Assembly (NCBI GenBank): GCA_963744875.1
Contig: CAVUVQ010000010.1
Span: 756,787-820,786 of the forward strand
Direction: 5' to 3'
Source of the DNA: JACDAE01 sp963744875
GTDB taxonomy: Bacteria > Chloroflexota > Ktedonobacteria > Ktedonobacterales > Ktedonobacteraceae
Length of the DNA: 64,000 nt
The notes under the pieces: generated by a model
The model's database searches: none
What the model was told of the DNA's origin: nothing
What the model saw: the letters and a program-made list of their open reading frames with translations, nothing else
Part shown: piece after piece, positions 7,226-16,057 of the stretch
Numbering within the stretch: the first letter of the stretch is position 1
How the letters are laid out: every line of letters starts with the position of its first letter
Translations under genes and position numbers: made by a program

Positions 7226-7380
7226 CAGGACTGACTCATTCACTGACTCATAACTGACTATATTTAGTATAATTAAGAGTCAGGAAAAAGTCAAGTGAAA
7301 AGTCAGGGAATAATCAGGATGTTGTCAGATGTTGTATAATTCGTATAGTAAGTCAGTCAGTTTAAGTCAGAAGTAGGGAT
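7226..7380 (+). promoter_or_regulatory. GTCAG/CTGAC-rich promoter array
   Basis: Three CTGACT units (7231-7259) in one orientation are followed by an AT-rich core holding TATAAT (7268-7273). At least six AGTCAG/ATCAG/GTCAG units in the other orientation then run up to the gene. A second TATAAT lies at 7335-7340. The array fits several binding sites for one protein, either an autoregulator or an iteron-like replication site. Confidence 0.6.
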
Positions 7381-7385
7381 GAACG

Positions 7386-8183
7386 ATGCAAAAAACACCT
7401 GAATACGTGCTTTCAAAAGAGGGTGAAAAAATATTAGGGGTAAAACGAAATGTCTTCTTTTACTATGTTGAGTCTGGGCAAATACGAAAGAAGGATAAAA
7501 CGGAAGTTGATAAAGGACCAGCCCTCTATAACTATGAAGACATACTGAGAGTAAAAGAAAATAGAGACAAGAAGAAGAAAAGATTGTTAACTTCTGTAGA
7601 CTGGCAAAAAATATCTGATTTACCCGCCATATTAAAGTTAGATTTGAAAGTTTACAAAGAAGACATTGTGGGTGATATCGCTTTATATATATCGTGGGAA
7701 AAGAAAAATCCTAAAATTACCCTCATGTCATTTGAAAGCGGGAACAGAGAAAATGTGCTAGCTTATATTAGCCTCGTGCCTTTACCCGAAAAAATTATAT
7801 TGTCAATTCTTAAAGGCGAAAGACCGGAATTGTCGATAAGCCCAGATGAAGTTGAAACTTACAATCGAAAAGGGGGCTATACATTACTTGCGGAAAGTGC
7901 TGTCACACATCCAGATCACCCAGAACAACTCAATTTTGTTTTGCGAGAGGTATTAAATTTTTGGATTGAGCAGTACCCAGATAGATACATAGAAAAAATC
8001 TATGCAGATGCAGCAAGTGATGATGGAGATATCCTTGCACGAAAACTGTACTTTTCTCCTTTGTACGATGTATCAGATACTGCCTATGTTTTAGATTTAA
8101 GAAAACCTGGAGCATCTAAACTTGTGAAACGGTTTCAAGAAGAGATTAAGAAAAAAGGGGAACAATTAAAAACGATTGTTTAG
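7386..8183 (+). CDS. HTH plus acetyltransferase-like protein
   Basis: 265 residues. Residues 1-65 look like a MerR/excisionase-type helix-turn-helix (LSKEGEKILGVKRNVFFYYV, then YNYEDILRVKENR). The C-terminal half has a GNAT-like layout ending KIYADAASDDGDILARKLYF, where residues before the kinked KLxF helix usually bind acetyl-CoA. The gene is AT-rich compared with its surroundings, suggesting recent transfer. A GTCAG-rich array lies upstream and a strong terminator downstream, so it is a single-gene unit, perhaps autoregulated. The acetyltransferase call is from pattern only. Confidence 0.6.
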   Translation: MQKTPEYVLSKEGEKILGVKRNVFFYYVESGQIRKKDKTEVDKGPALYNYEDILRVKENRDKKKKRLLTSVDWQKISDLPAILKLDLKVYKEDIVGDIALYISWEKKNPKITLMSFESGNRENVLAYISLVPLPEKIILSILKGERPELSISPDEVETYNRKGGYTLLAESAVTHPDHPEQLNFVLREVLNFWIEQYPDRYIEKIYADAASDDGDILARKLYFSPLYDVSDTAYVLDLRKPGASKLVKRFQEEIKKKGEQLKTIV

Positions 8184-8200
8184 CCTAACATGCAAAAAAA

Positions 8201-8245
8201 CATCCTGACTTTTGTTCTCCAACGGAACAAGTCAGGGTGTTTTTA
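8201..8245 (+). terminator. Intrinsic terminator
   Basis: ACATCCTGACTT..GTTC pairs with GAACAAGTCAGGGTGT over a short loop, followed by TTTTTATTTG. It ends the HTH/acetyltransferase-like gene. Its stem is similar to that of the hairpin at 8699-8745. Confidence 0.85.
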
Positions 8246-8290
8246 TTTGTATAATTATCAAAATCACTTCTCTATAAATGTTGCTAACTG

Positions 8291-8533
8291 CTAGTACAAA
8301 CGTCTATTCTTTCTCTTTGGTCTAGTTGGAGGTAAAGTACTACATTCCTTTGCTAATTTTGGAATATAACGTTTTTTTCCTGTCTTCTTAAGACAGGCAT
8401 AGCAGAGCGCACGTGTTTTTGATACCCAATGTATCGGCTTTACTTCTTTGCAACGTGGACACTTCCCGTATAGTCGAGAAGAACTACTTACTATATGCAT
8501 ACCAACATTATCGGCACGATGTACTCTTGACAA
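8291..8533 (-). CDS. Small zinc-ribbon protein
   Basis: 80 residues from a TTG at 8533; an internal ATG at 8500 (MHIVSSSSRLYG) is an alternative start. CPRC and CYAC, 20 residues apart, form a likely four-Cys zinc site. The C-terminus is strongly basic (RPKRKNRRLY), as in nucleic-acid binders. Flanked by two terminators, so probably a single-gene unit. Family not recognised. Confidence 0.55.
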   Translation of the reverse strand: MSRVHRADNVGMHIVSSSSRLYGKCPRCKEVKPIHWVSKTRALCYACLKKTGKKRYIPKLAKECSTLPPTRPKRKNRRLY

Positions 8534-8698
8534 TGCATTACCCCTTTCTACGCATGCAATTGTTACTCAATGAAACAATTATAATATATATAACTATAAA
8601 ATACTATTATCTTGTTACCCAACATTCGTAATTTTTAATTGCCCTTTGCATCTACGCAAGTATAATAGGTGTTACCCAACATTAAAACGGGACAAAAG

Positions 8699-8745
8699 AA
8701 AACACCTTGACTTTGTATTGTTGGGTAACAAAGTCAAGGTGTTTT
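8699..8745 (-). terminator. Strong bidirectional terminator
   Basis: A perfect 18-bp inverted repeat (8699-8716 and 8728-8745) with an 11-nt loop holding TTGTTGGGT. It has A-rich and T-rich flanks on both sides. It lies just past the stop of the leftward coiled-coil gene. Confidence 0.85.
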
Positions 8746-8755
8746 GTATGCCTAT

Positions 8756-9163
8756 TTATTTTTCTTGTGGTGGAAGTCGCGTATCAATGATTGTAACCAG
8801 TTGTTGGAACGCGCCTAAGATGCGGCTTTCCATTGCACCCATATCTGTTTTTATCGTTCCTATCTCTGCTTCAATTTTATCAAGACGAACATCAACTTGG
8901 TTGAAACGGGCGTCTATTTGGTTGAAACGGATATCAACCGCATCAAAACGCATATCCATATCACCTTGCATCGTTCTGATAGCATGTTCCTGTCCAGATG
9001 TGACACCGAGAAGCATCGTAAGACGGTGATTGACTTGTTTGATGTCATACGCCTGTTCAGAAGGAGTCGTTTCAATCGTCTTCCTTTTCTCATACAGGCG
9101 CTCTAGTTCGATGTCTGCAACTCTCTGTTCTAATGCCTCAATGCGATCTTCATAAATTGACAT
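8756..9163 (-). CDS. Coiled-coil protein with tandem heptad units
   Basis: About 135 residues. Repeating units (RFDAVDIRFNQIDARFNQVDVRLDKIEAEI split over 75-105) show Arg-Phe/Leu and Ile/Val-Asp at fixed spacing, typical of a parallel coiled coil. The start at 9163 is preceded by GGAG at 9 nt. No enzyme motif. Proteins of this type often act as oligomerisation partners or are found beside mobile-element genes; no function can be assigned. Confidence 0.6.
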   Translation of the reverse strand: MSIYEDRIEALEQRVADIELERLYEKRKTIETTPSEQAYDIKQVNHRLTMLLGVTSGQEHAIRTMQGDMDMRFDAVDIRFNQIDARFNQVDVRLDKIEAEIGTIKTDMGAMESRILGAFQQLVTIIDTRLPPQEK

Positions 9164-9320
9164 AGTGATATCTCCATTCCCCAACAACGACTAGCATCTA
9201 TCTAGAAGTATACCAGACGTTGAAGGTAAACGCTAGAAAAACAGATTAAAAACACAAAAGTACAAGGGGAAATATTCTGATTTTTGTTCTCTAACACCAC
9301 ACATAAAAAAGCGTTACCCC

Positions 9321-9404
9321 ATGTAGCAACGCTCAGCCTAAAATATGTAGCAACGCTCAGTGTGACAATGGAAAATAAGAGCCTGTAGCAACGGATGTAG
9401 CGAC
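9321..9404. repeat. Four TGTAGCAACG-type direct repeats
   Basis: ATGTAGCAACGCTCAG occurs at 9321-9336 and again at 9345-9360 (24-bp period). Shorter copies TGTAGCAAC and TGTAGCGAC follow at 9384-9402. This looks like a protein-binding array. No gene starts within 600 bp to the right. Confidence 0.65.
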
Positions 9405-9774
9405 ACCTAAACACATCACAACTTCAAAAAACATAGAGACAACCAACAAAGAAGGAAACTAAACACAACAGAAACATTGAAAAACAAGGATAGACAAGAC
9501 TTTGCGTGTCCCCCCTTCGGCATATATCTTCTATCCACGTCTCCAACCGTCTATTCTGAGCTTAAATCCCCCAACAATGTCTCTCGCGACCACTGGTTTT
9601 CGCCTGTTGTCTACCGTCTCTGCTGTCAGTTTTGCTGTCAGGTGAGGGCAAAAGGAGGGCAGGTGATGTTAGTATGAAGCCAGGTGAGAAGCGGGTTTGT
9701 TGAATAGCTTCTCTTTCTGATTGTGAAATAGTTTGTGTTTAGCACAAAGGGAAAACTCGCTTTTGTGACAAAGA
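9405..9774. other. Gap without recognised gene
   Basis: No supported coding frame. It contains a pair of TGCTGTCAG words at about 9622-9645; another TTGCTGTCA pair occurs at about 9943-9962. It marks the edge between the accessory block and the region that follows. Confidence 0.4.
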
Positions 9775-9818
9775 ATGGAAGCATAGCCTGAAACTGCTAT
9801 AGGGTTATGCTTCCATTT
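9775..9818. terminator. Hairpin, possible terminator
   Basis: A perfect 12-bp inverted repeat, AATGGAAGCATA / TATGCTTCCATT, with a 20-nt loop and a TTATTTGT tail on the right. It is isolated in the gap between the accessory block and the HEAT-repeat gene. Confidence 0.5.
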
Positions 9819-9996
9819 ATTTGTAATGACTAGCGGTTTACAAATTCGTTTTCTCTCGTCTACTCCATAGTCTCAATATCTATTATGAGCACGAATTAGT
9901 GCCTGGTTATCTATATGAAATTAGATGGATGTTTTTTGGTGTTGCTGTCAACGGTTGCTGTCAGAGGTACTTCAGCACTACCAAAATTCTTGTTAG

Positions 9997-11118
9997 TGGA
10001 AAATAAGACAGAAACTTGATGGTGAAGCAAGCGATGTCCCAGACCTGATCAGAGCACTTGCATCGAGGGACGAGGAGACGCGCCAGGACGCACTCTATAC
10101 ATTATACGGCAATATCTGGCATCAGGGCACCGTCTATGAGGCCACATCCTATGCCGTCCCATTTCTTCTCGAACTGCTTGCGGATGAAGACGTTCAGGGG
10201 AAAGAAGAACTCTTGCAGTTCCTGGTTCATCTTGCCAACGGTTATTCCTACAAAGCCGTCCACCAGTCATTTGAAGCACGCCTTCGTGGTGAGCAAGCCA
10301 TCAATAATCCTCACTATCAAGCAGAAATGCAGGTAGAACTGTATTGGGTTAAACGGGCTCATGACGCGGTAGCCGAGGGGATGAAGACCTATTTTACTCT
10401 CTTGGAGCATCCTGATCTAGCAGTCAGAATGAGTATCCCTTACACGCTTGCCAGTCTGACGGAACGCGCTTCAGAGATTCTGCCCGTAGTGAATGCACAT
10501 CTGGAAATTGAGCGCGATCCACAGGTTCGCGCCAGTCTTCTGCTCTGCATGGGTCTTTTAGCTATTGACTGTCCCCAGGAATACACTCAGTACTTTTGCG
10601 ATAGTGTGAACGCGGAGCAAGAGCAGGATCTTGTCAGGCTCGCTGCTGCAATGGCGCTGGTACGATTGGCAAAAGAGAGCACACCTGCCGAAGTGATCCA
10701 AAGGCTGGTTGAAGCTATCACCAATCCTGAAGAGGTGGAGGCAGCATATAACACGCTCCCCTGGAATATGAGCGGTCTGGTTGCTGATATCTGTGGGGTA
10801 CTCTGTCATCTTGAACCTACTATCGCTAGTATTGCCATTTCTCCCTGCTTAGAACCGCTCAAAAAAGCGGATGCGTTCAGTGGCCTCAGTCTCACAAGGG
10901 CCTTGCTCTCCTTCGTTTTTGGGCGTCAACCTCTCCCGAAGGGGAAAACCGCACGAGATCTCACTGATGCACAGAGGACGGTATTGATGACGCTTGTTGA
11001 GTGTGATCAGGCATGGACGATCAATGCGAATATGGCAGGAATTTTGTATGCTGCGGGTCTTCCTCAGTGGCGTGAGGAACTACGTGCATTTTTGGAGGAG
11101 AGGGAAGTTAGCAGATAA
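9997..11118 (+). CDS. HEAT-repeat protein without a visible start
   Basis: The frame is open from 9997 to 11118 and reads as helical HEAT-type repeats throughout (DVPDLIRALASRDEETRQDA, GNIWHQGTVYEATSYAVPFL, VRMSIPYTLASLTERASEIL). Protein similarity clearly continues upstream of the first usual start (TTG at 10213), but no ATG, GTG or TTG exists between the TAG at 9994 and 10213. The family normally begins with about 20 more residues including a short HAYG-like stretch, which seems missing. So it is either a gene with a damaged 5' end or one starting at an unusual codon. Such proteins are protein-binding scaffolds. Confidence 0.65.
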   Translation, partial: WKIRQKLDGEASDVPDLIRALASRDEETRQDALYTLYGNIWHQGTVYEATSYAVPFLLELLADEDVQGKEELLQFLVHLANGYSYKAVHQSFEARLRGEQAINNPHYQAEMQVELYWVKRAHDAVAEGMKTYFTLLEHPDLAVRMSIPYTLASLTERASEILPVVNAHLEIERDPQVRASLLLCMGLLAIDCPQEYTQYFCDSVNAEQEQDLVRLAAAMALVRLAKESTPAEVIQRLVEAITNPEEVEAAYNTLPWNMSGLVADICGVLCHLEPTIASIAISPCLEPLKKADAFSGLSLTRALLSFVFGRQPLPKGKTARDLTDAQRTVLMTLVECDQAWTINANMAGILYAAGLPQWREELRAFLEEREVSR

Positions 11119-11166
11119 CGATTCTATACCCTTCTAACAGATGTAGAATTTACTTTTTATATTCTT

Positions 11167-12195
11167 CTAATTTGCATCCACGTGTATTAGGAGAGGAAGG
11201 ACGTGTCCTATATCTTTTTTGCGAAAATAGGTTGAGGTAAGGATATATTCTTCTAATTCACACACTTTTACATCTTTTCCAAAAATATGCTGTAATTCTC
11301 GTGCTAAAGACACATAATCTGGTTCAGGCGGGATGAGATAGGGTTGATTTGAAGGTGGTGCAAAGTACGTAGAACCACACGTTGGGTCTATCTCCCAAAA
11401 GATGTCCTTCATTTTTTCCATGCTTTCCCAACTGTGAGTACCAAAAACAAGAGAGTAATCAGTTCCCTGGCTCGTACTTTGTAAGTGAAGCATGTTCACG
11501 TACGATATATTCCCTGCAATTCGTAGTTGTCTGCTATACAACGTACGTATCTGCTCTACACGATCTCCTGCGAGATTTATATATTGGCGTGGCTCTGTTC
11601 CGAACATTTCTAGTAAATGTCTCTGCGTCAGTTTCCCTTGTTGAGTCAGACAACGATTGACCCCCTCATGCATGAAGGTGATCAGAACCTCGTTGTCGGG
11701 ATATTTCATGAGCCGCGTAATAATAGAGAGTGGTGTATCAGAAACACCGAATGGGTCGATGAAGGTGAGCGTGGGAACAAAGGGGGTTTGCTTTTTTTCC
11801 TCAACAGCAAGGAAACTATTCAGTACTCGTGCGAAGCTTCCGTATGCGATTTGGGTGTTGAGATCTGCGATGAGAGGATAGCTCCGCTGCAATTTGCCTA
11901 TTTGTCCGTAAAGATGACCACATCTGTTTTCATGCTTGTCGATAAACCAGAATGCAACCTTACCCATTTGTTCACGATTTAAGACTGAATGTCGTAGTGT
12001 GTCGATAGCGATAATAGGAGAACCCGGTTCATGCCCTTCATATTCACCGGGACCTGCGAAGCCGTCAATGAAACGTATATATTCATGCTTTTGTAGCATG
12101 GTTGGAAACCACCATTCAAGGTAGCTGCGCAACAGTCCGTGCTTTATCGGCGTGAGTTCATGCATCTCCCAGATGGTTGTCCTTGGTGCTTGCAT
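11167..12195 (-). CDS. tcmP: Three-Cys-motif partner protein TcmP (copy 2)
   Basis: 342 residues. It opens APRTTIWEMHELTPIKHGLL and has RFIDGFAGPGEYEGHEPGSP at about 41-60 and LTFIDPFGVSDTPL near 142-155. These are the TcmP family signatures, and the DGFAGPG / DPFG pair resembles motif I and the catalytic motif of Rossmann-type methyltransferases, though activity is not established. The family is named for its link to DUF5131 three-Cys-motif proteins, and one lies 1.7 kb upstream on the same strand. The start is 17 nt after the stop of a longer paralog, so the two are one operon. Confidence 0.85.
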   Translation of the reverse strand: MQAPRTTIWEMHELTPIKHGLLRSYLEWWFPTMLQKHEYIRFIDGFAGPGEYEGHEPGSPIIAIDTLRHSVLNREQMGKVAFWFIDKHENRCGHLYGQIGKLQRSYPLIADLNTQIAYGSFARVLNSFLAVEEKKQTPFVPTLTFIDPFGVSDTPLSIITRLMKYPDNEVLITFMHEGVNRCLTQQGKLTQRHLLEMFGTEPRQYINLAGDRVEQIRTLYSRQLRIAGNISYVNMLHLQSTSQGTDYSLVFGTHSWESMEKMKDIFWEIDPTCGSTYFAPPSNQPYLIPPEPDYVSLARELQHIFGKDVKVCELEEYILTSTYFRKKDIGHVLPLLIHVDAN

Positions 12196-12212
12196 TGGTT
12201 TTGTCCTGTTCT

Positions 12213-13385
12213 CTAGAACAATGTTTGTGCACGTACGACGGTTTGTGGAAATTTGATCAGCGTTTTTCCTGCTGGATAATCACCTTTTTTGCGTTTGTAG
12301 CTCGGATCGGTTACCTGAACGTGAATTTGTGGCGGTGAAGCAGCCTCCATTGGTGCCAATGCTACCTTTTTGCAGTTCAGGTAGGGGGTCTCGGCGAGCA
12401 CATATTCTTCGATAACTTCGATTGGAACGGTCTGCCCTTGAAATTCTTTACTGAGGCGCTGCTGTAAATCGGTGTAATTTGGCTCGGATAGAAGAAGAGG
12501 CTGATAGGGATTACTGAAGTCAGAGAACTCAAAGGCTCCGGTTAAATCAACTCCCCACATGGCTCTTTTCATTTCCTGTAAGCCTCTCAGGTTGTTTGTC
12601 GCAAAGAAAAGGAAGTAATCGGTCGAATTGTGGTTGTTTCGCATACGAAATGAGCGGACATAGCGTGCCTTACTCACGTTAAGTAATTGGTGGCGATAAA
12701 GATCATGTTGACGACTCATACGTTCTGCCGACTTTGCAGTTTCTTTCGTAATTTGTCGCCATTGATCAGTGCCAAAAAGGGCGTCATAGTGCAGTTCTTT
12801 TGTACGATAGTCAACATCCAGAAAGCGGTTGATTTCCTCGGCCATAAAAGTAATCAGGACTTCACAACTGGTAAGATTTATAATCTGCGTGATGATGTTG
12901 AGTGGCGCATGGGAATATCCGAAGGGATCAATAAAAACAAATGTAGGAACTATTTTGCCGTCTGCCTGTTCACGCTGCATGATCTGGAGTATTTTCTTCA
13001 TCTCTACAGCAAATGTTCCCGTAATGATTGGTGTCTGCAAATTTGCTGGGCAATCGAGTTCTTGTCTCTGCTCTAGCAGGCGTTGTTGAAGATACGTGCT
13101 TCTGCGTGCATCTTGCTCGATAAACATCAATTCCATTTTGTCTTCATCTATGGCACGACGAACTGCTCTACTTGAATGTTTCAACAGGACATCGAGGGCA
13201 ATTAAGGGAGAGCCAGGTTGACCATTTTCATATTCGCCAGGACCTGCAAAGCCATCAATAATACGTACGCGTTGAAAATGCTGGATTAATATTGGGAACC
13301 AGGCACCAAGATAGCGCCGCAGAATCTCATGTTTTGCCTGTGTGTGTCTATCCATAGGCCAGATAGTCGTTCGAGGAGCTGGCAT
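12213..13385 (-). CDS. tcmP: Three-Cys-motif partner protein TcmP (copy 1)
   Basis: About 390 residues from the ATG at 13385 (MPAPRTTIWPMDRHTQAKHE); an in-frame ATG at 13406 is also possible. It shares with its neighbour IDGFAGPGEYENGQPGSPL and FVFIDPFGYSHAPL, but diverges elsewhere and has about 45 extra C-terminal residues rich in Lys and Pro. Two unequal tandem copies suggest a heterodimer or two specificities rather than a recent duplication. No signal peptide; cytoplasmic. Biochemical role of the family is unproven. Confidence 0.85.
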   Translation of the reverse strand: MPAPRTTIWPMDRHTQAKHEILRRYLGAWFPILIQHFQRVRIIDGFAGPGEYENGQPGSPLIALDVLLKHSSRAVRRAIDEDKMELMFIEQDARRSTYLQQRLLEQRQELDCPANLQTPIITGTFAVEMKKILQIMQREQADGKIVPTFVFIDPFGYSHAPLNIITQIINLTSCEVLITFMAEEINRFLDVDYRTKELHYDALFGTDQWRQITKETAKSAERMSRQHDLYRHQLLNVSKARYVRSFRMRNNHNSTDYFLFFATNNLRGLQEMKRAMWGVDLTGAFEFSDFSNPYQPLLLSEPNYTDLQQRLSKEFQGQTVPIEVIEEYVLAETPYLNCKKVALAPMEAASPPQIHVQVTDPSYKRKKGDYPAGKTLIKFPQTVVRAQTLF

Positions 13386-13406
13386 GTACCTGTCTCGCTT
13401 TCTCAT

Positions 13407-13874
13407 CAGGAAGACATACGATCAACTACCAGAAGATTGTTTGTATTGCCATACGCACGACGAGAAGACCCTGTACGAGGAAGGAGACAATGTACGTTTT
13501 ACTTTTAGGTATTTTGTTCAATGAATAGAAGGGAAAATATGGTAATGCATCCCTCTCCATTATTATGCATTATTATAACTGCTTGTGCAAGCCATACCGC
13601 ATATATATCCGATGATGTGTGTCACATAATAGACGTATGGGTAACGCTCTTTTGCAAATTGGGTCGTGGTGTCGATAAATCCTATAACAAGGATGGGGGA
13701 AATGTTACCTATCTGTGCTGCTGATCTGTCGAGGAAAAATCCCGATTGCTGATGATATCTGTGCAATTGAGGATGAGGTTGCAGACTCCATAAAGGATCA
13801 ATACCATGCCCATTAGACTATTCTGCAACACCCAATATGAAGAAAGATGTGATGACTTTTAACCCTCTAGTTTT
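13407..13874. other. Gap between tcmP pair and DUF5131 gene
   Basis: No supported gene. It is AT-richer than the flanks and probably holds the leftward promoter of the tcmP pair, but no clean -35/-10 pair was found. The short open frames here have no protein-like character. Confidence 0.4.
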
Positions 13875-14708
13875 TTACGAGACATACGAGACCGAGATCG
13901 ATGAAATGCTGCCCTGCGGAGATTCAGGTGGTATCTCGTCCCATGTTCTTCCATCGAGTTCGCGACCTCCGCTATTATGATAACGGCCACCAACCTGTTT
14001 AAAGAAGTAAGGGATGTGAGCTGCCTGACATTGATCTCTAAGCATCCTCGGCCAGTCCATATCCATCGATCTGGCACTTGGCCCACTCTCGCCGCCGCTA
14101 ATGATCCATTGCAATTGGGAAATCCACGGAGAGAGATCAAGGGGTCCTAAGAGTGGTTCACAACTCAAAAAGCGTACCGTTGCGGGCACCTCTAGCAGCA
14201 AGGGAAGACGTTCTTCGGCCCGTTCCTGCAATCCCACCGATGTGCCAATCCATATATTATCAGGCCATGTACCGCGTTTCCAGGGAGACATCAAGAGGAT
14301 ATTTTCAGGTCGTTTGGTCAACAAGAGCCAGTTCAGCCAGGGCGTTGCTTCAATGAGCTTCCAGAGCCTCTCGCGTTCATTGGCAACGGCAGGATGGTCT
14401 TCGTACACATCGGCCATGGATGCGCAAAACACACTGCGGCGGTGCCCTTGCTTTTCGGCTTGACGATTCCAGGTTAGTGGCTCTTGCCAATGTGGCTCCT
14501 TGAAAAAGCGGCGGGGAGTGGTAACGGCAGGTCCCCATACGTCGTGGCCGTAGTGATGGGCAATGTCTTCTGCATAGCAATGTTTACATTCTTCGCTGAC
14601 TTTGATACAGCCCCACCAGGGATTATACGTATATCCCTTAATAATACTTATGTTGCCATCGGGCAGAGGTATTTTGCGCCAGGTCCATTGAATTTCGGTG
14701 AATGCCAT
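13875..14708 (-). CDS. DUF5131 / phage Gp37-Gp68 three-Cys-motif protein
   Basis: 277 residues. NPWWGCIKVSEECKHCYAE near 30-48 is the three-Cys motif (C-x6-C-x2-C) of this family, followed by LTKRPENI, WLGTSVGLQERA-like and FLSCEPLLGPL blocks and WIISGGESGPSARSMD. The three Cys may hold an iron-sulfur cluster, as in radical-SAM-like proteins, but this is inference. The family occurs in phages and mobile islands with TcmP partners, two of which lie downstream on the same strand. The ending GGRELDGRTWDEIP is the usual C-terminus, so the protein appears complete. Confidence 0.85.
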   Translation of the reverse strand: MAFTEIQWTWRKIPLPDGNISIIKGYTYNPWWGCIKVSEECKHCYAEDIAHHYGHDVWGPAVTTPRRFFKEPHWQEPLTWNRQAEKQGHRRSVFCASMADVYEDHPAVANERERLWKLIEATPWLNWLLLTKRPENILLMSPWKRGTWPDNIWIGTSVGLQERAEERLPLLLEVPATVRFLSCEPLLGPLDLSPWISQLQWIISGGESGPSARSMDMDWPRMLRDQCQAAHIPYFFKQVGGRYHNSGGRELDGRTWDEIPPESPQGSISSISVSYVS

Positions 14709-15052
14709 ATGCTGCTCCTTAGAAATTGAGAAAAAATAGAATAATAAAAATAAGGCAATACATAGAATTTTTGTTTGAGTTCTCTCAAAGTATACCAGAG
14801 AACGCGCAGAAATGCGATAGAAATGCGTTGCTGGCGCTCATATTGGTATGAACGTTTGTAAAAAGGGAATGGGTGTTCTTTAGGACATTTGTGCGGTTTT
14901 TCACTGCTTACTTCTTTGGCTCCAAACACTCCAATAACCGGCACAAAATTCCCGGTTTCCCCATATGATATCCCATCGACAAAATCAAGTATGCATGTTA
15001 AATTGTTGACGTAATAATCTCTTTTAAGCATTTCATTGGAGAGTATCTAGCA
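14709..15052. other. Intergenic region before DUF5131 gene
   Basis: No supported gene. A long open frame on the minus strand overlaps the DUF5131 start but has no protein-like composition and is rejected. The region should contain the divergent promoters of the leftward DUF5131 gene and the rightward gene at 15053. Confidence 0.4.
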
Positions 15053-15897
15053 ATGTCAAAGACCATTCCAGATCAACTTCCACCATCGCGACGACAATCG
15101 TCTATTATGATGATAATAGCAGCCGTGATAACGATTTTCTTATTATAGCTGGGGGAATTGGCTTTTTTGTCTCTCACAATAATCAGGTGACGCAAGATCA
15201 TATTCATGCCACTGCAACGGTGGTGCAAACGCGGGCCAACAATCATGCTACGGCTACGGTGGTAAGCGTGCAGAATGCCGCCGCTACAGTGGTTGCAATT
15301 CCCGGTTTGACCGCAACGGCGGTTGCAACTTCACCTTATGCACCATTCATAAAGGTATTATTGTATGATCCATTGACAACTTTCACTAGTTCTGGTTGGA
15401 GTAATGGTGCGGCCTGTCAGCTTTCCCCAGCGGGATACCAGGTCAGTGTTACGAAAGATAAGTATGTTCAATACTGCACCAATATGATAAACCAGTATGG
15501 TGAGATAGCGTATCAGGTGATGATGACTATTTACACGGGAGATTGTGGCGGACTTGTTTTTGGATATAATGACAAGGAAAATCTTTACATGCTTGAAGTC
15601 TGTCAAGATGGAACATACAATGTGTATAGTCATCTCAAGGGTGTGTGGACTTCCCTCTACCCATATTTCCGTACAAGTTCAGCGATCCGTAAAGGGCTGG
15701 AGAGACAAAATACGATGGCTATAACTGTGAAGGGGAATACCATCAATATCTATGTAAACGGCAAGAATATTGATACTGCGACGGATTTGGACTTGACGAA
15801 TCTCCCTGTTCGCAAGGGCTATATTGGTCTATTGGCTAATGATAGAGGTAATGCAACATCCGTTACCTATAGCAATGCCGTGGTATGGTCAAAGTGA
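15053..15897 (+). pseudogene. Membrane-anchored beta-sandwich protein, frameshifted
   Basis: The first frame starts at ATG 15053 (GGAGAG about 9 nt upstream) with a polar head and half of a transmembrane helix (SSIMMIIAAVITIFLL), then stops at TAG 15146. The next frame continues without a break in sense: IIAGGIGFFVSHNNQVTQDH, an ATATVV-type Thr-rich linker and a C-terminal domain (FTSSGWSNGAACQLSPAGYQ, GLVFGYNDKENLYMLEV) like the glucanase/lectin-type folds of DUF1080 proteins. A single-base change inside the helix therefore splits the gene. It would be anchored in the membrane with the sugar-binding-like domain outside. Confidence 0.65.
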
Positions 15898-16057
15898 TCT
15901 GAATAAATCTCTCAATAAATGTGATATACTACCGCTAAGATGCCGTACTAGCACCTAACAAAGTTGGAAATGGACAAAGCTGTCTCCTAAAGCCACGCAT
16001 ACCAAACGTTTCTTTCTTCGACAAACGTTTTACGTAGAGAGACGAAAGCATTATTGA

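Noticed and set aside
14648..15031. 127-residue leftward open frame before the DUF5131 gene
   Set aside because: It overlaps the DUF5131 start, has no ribosome site and an unlikely composition.
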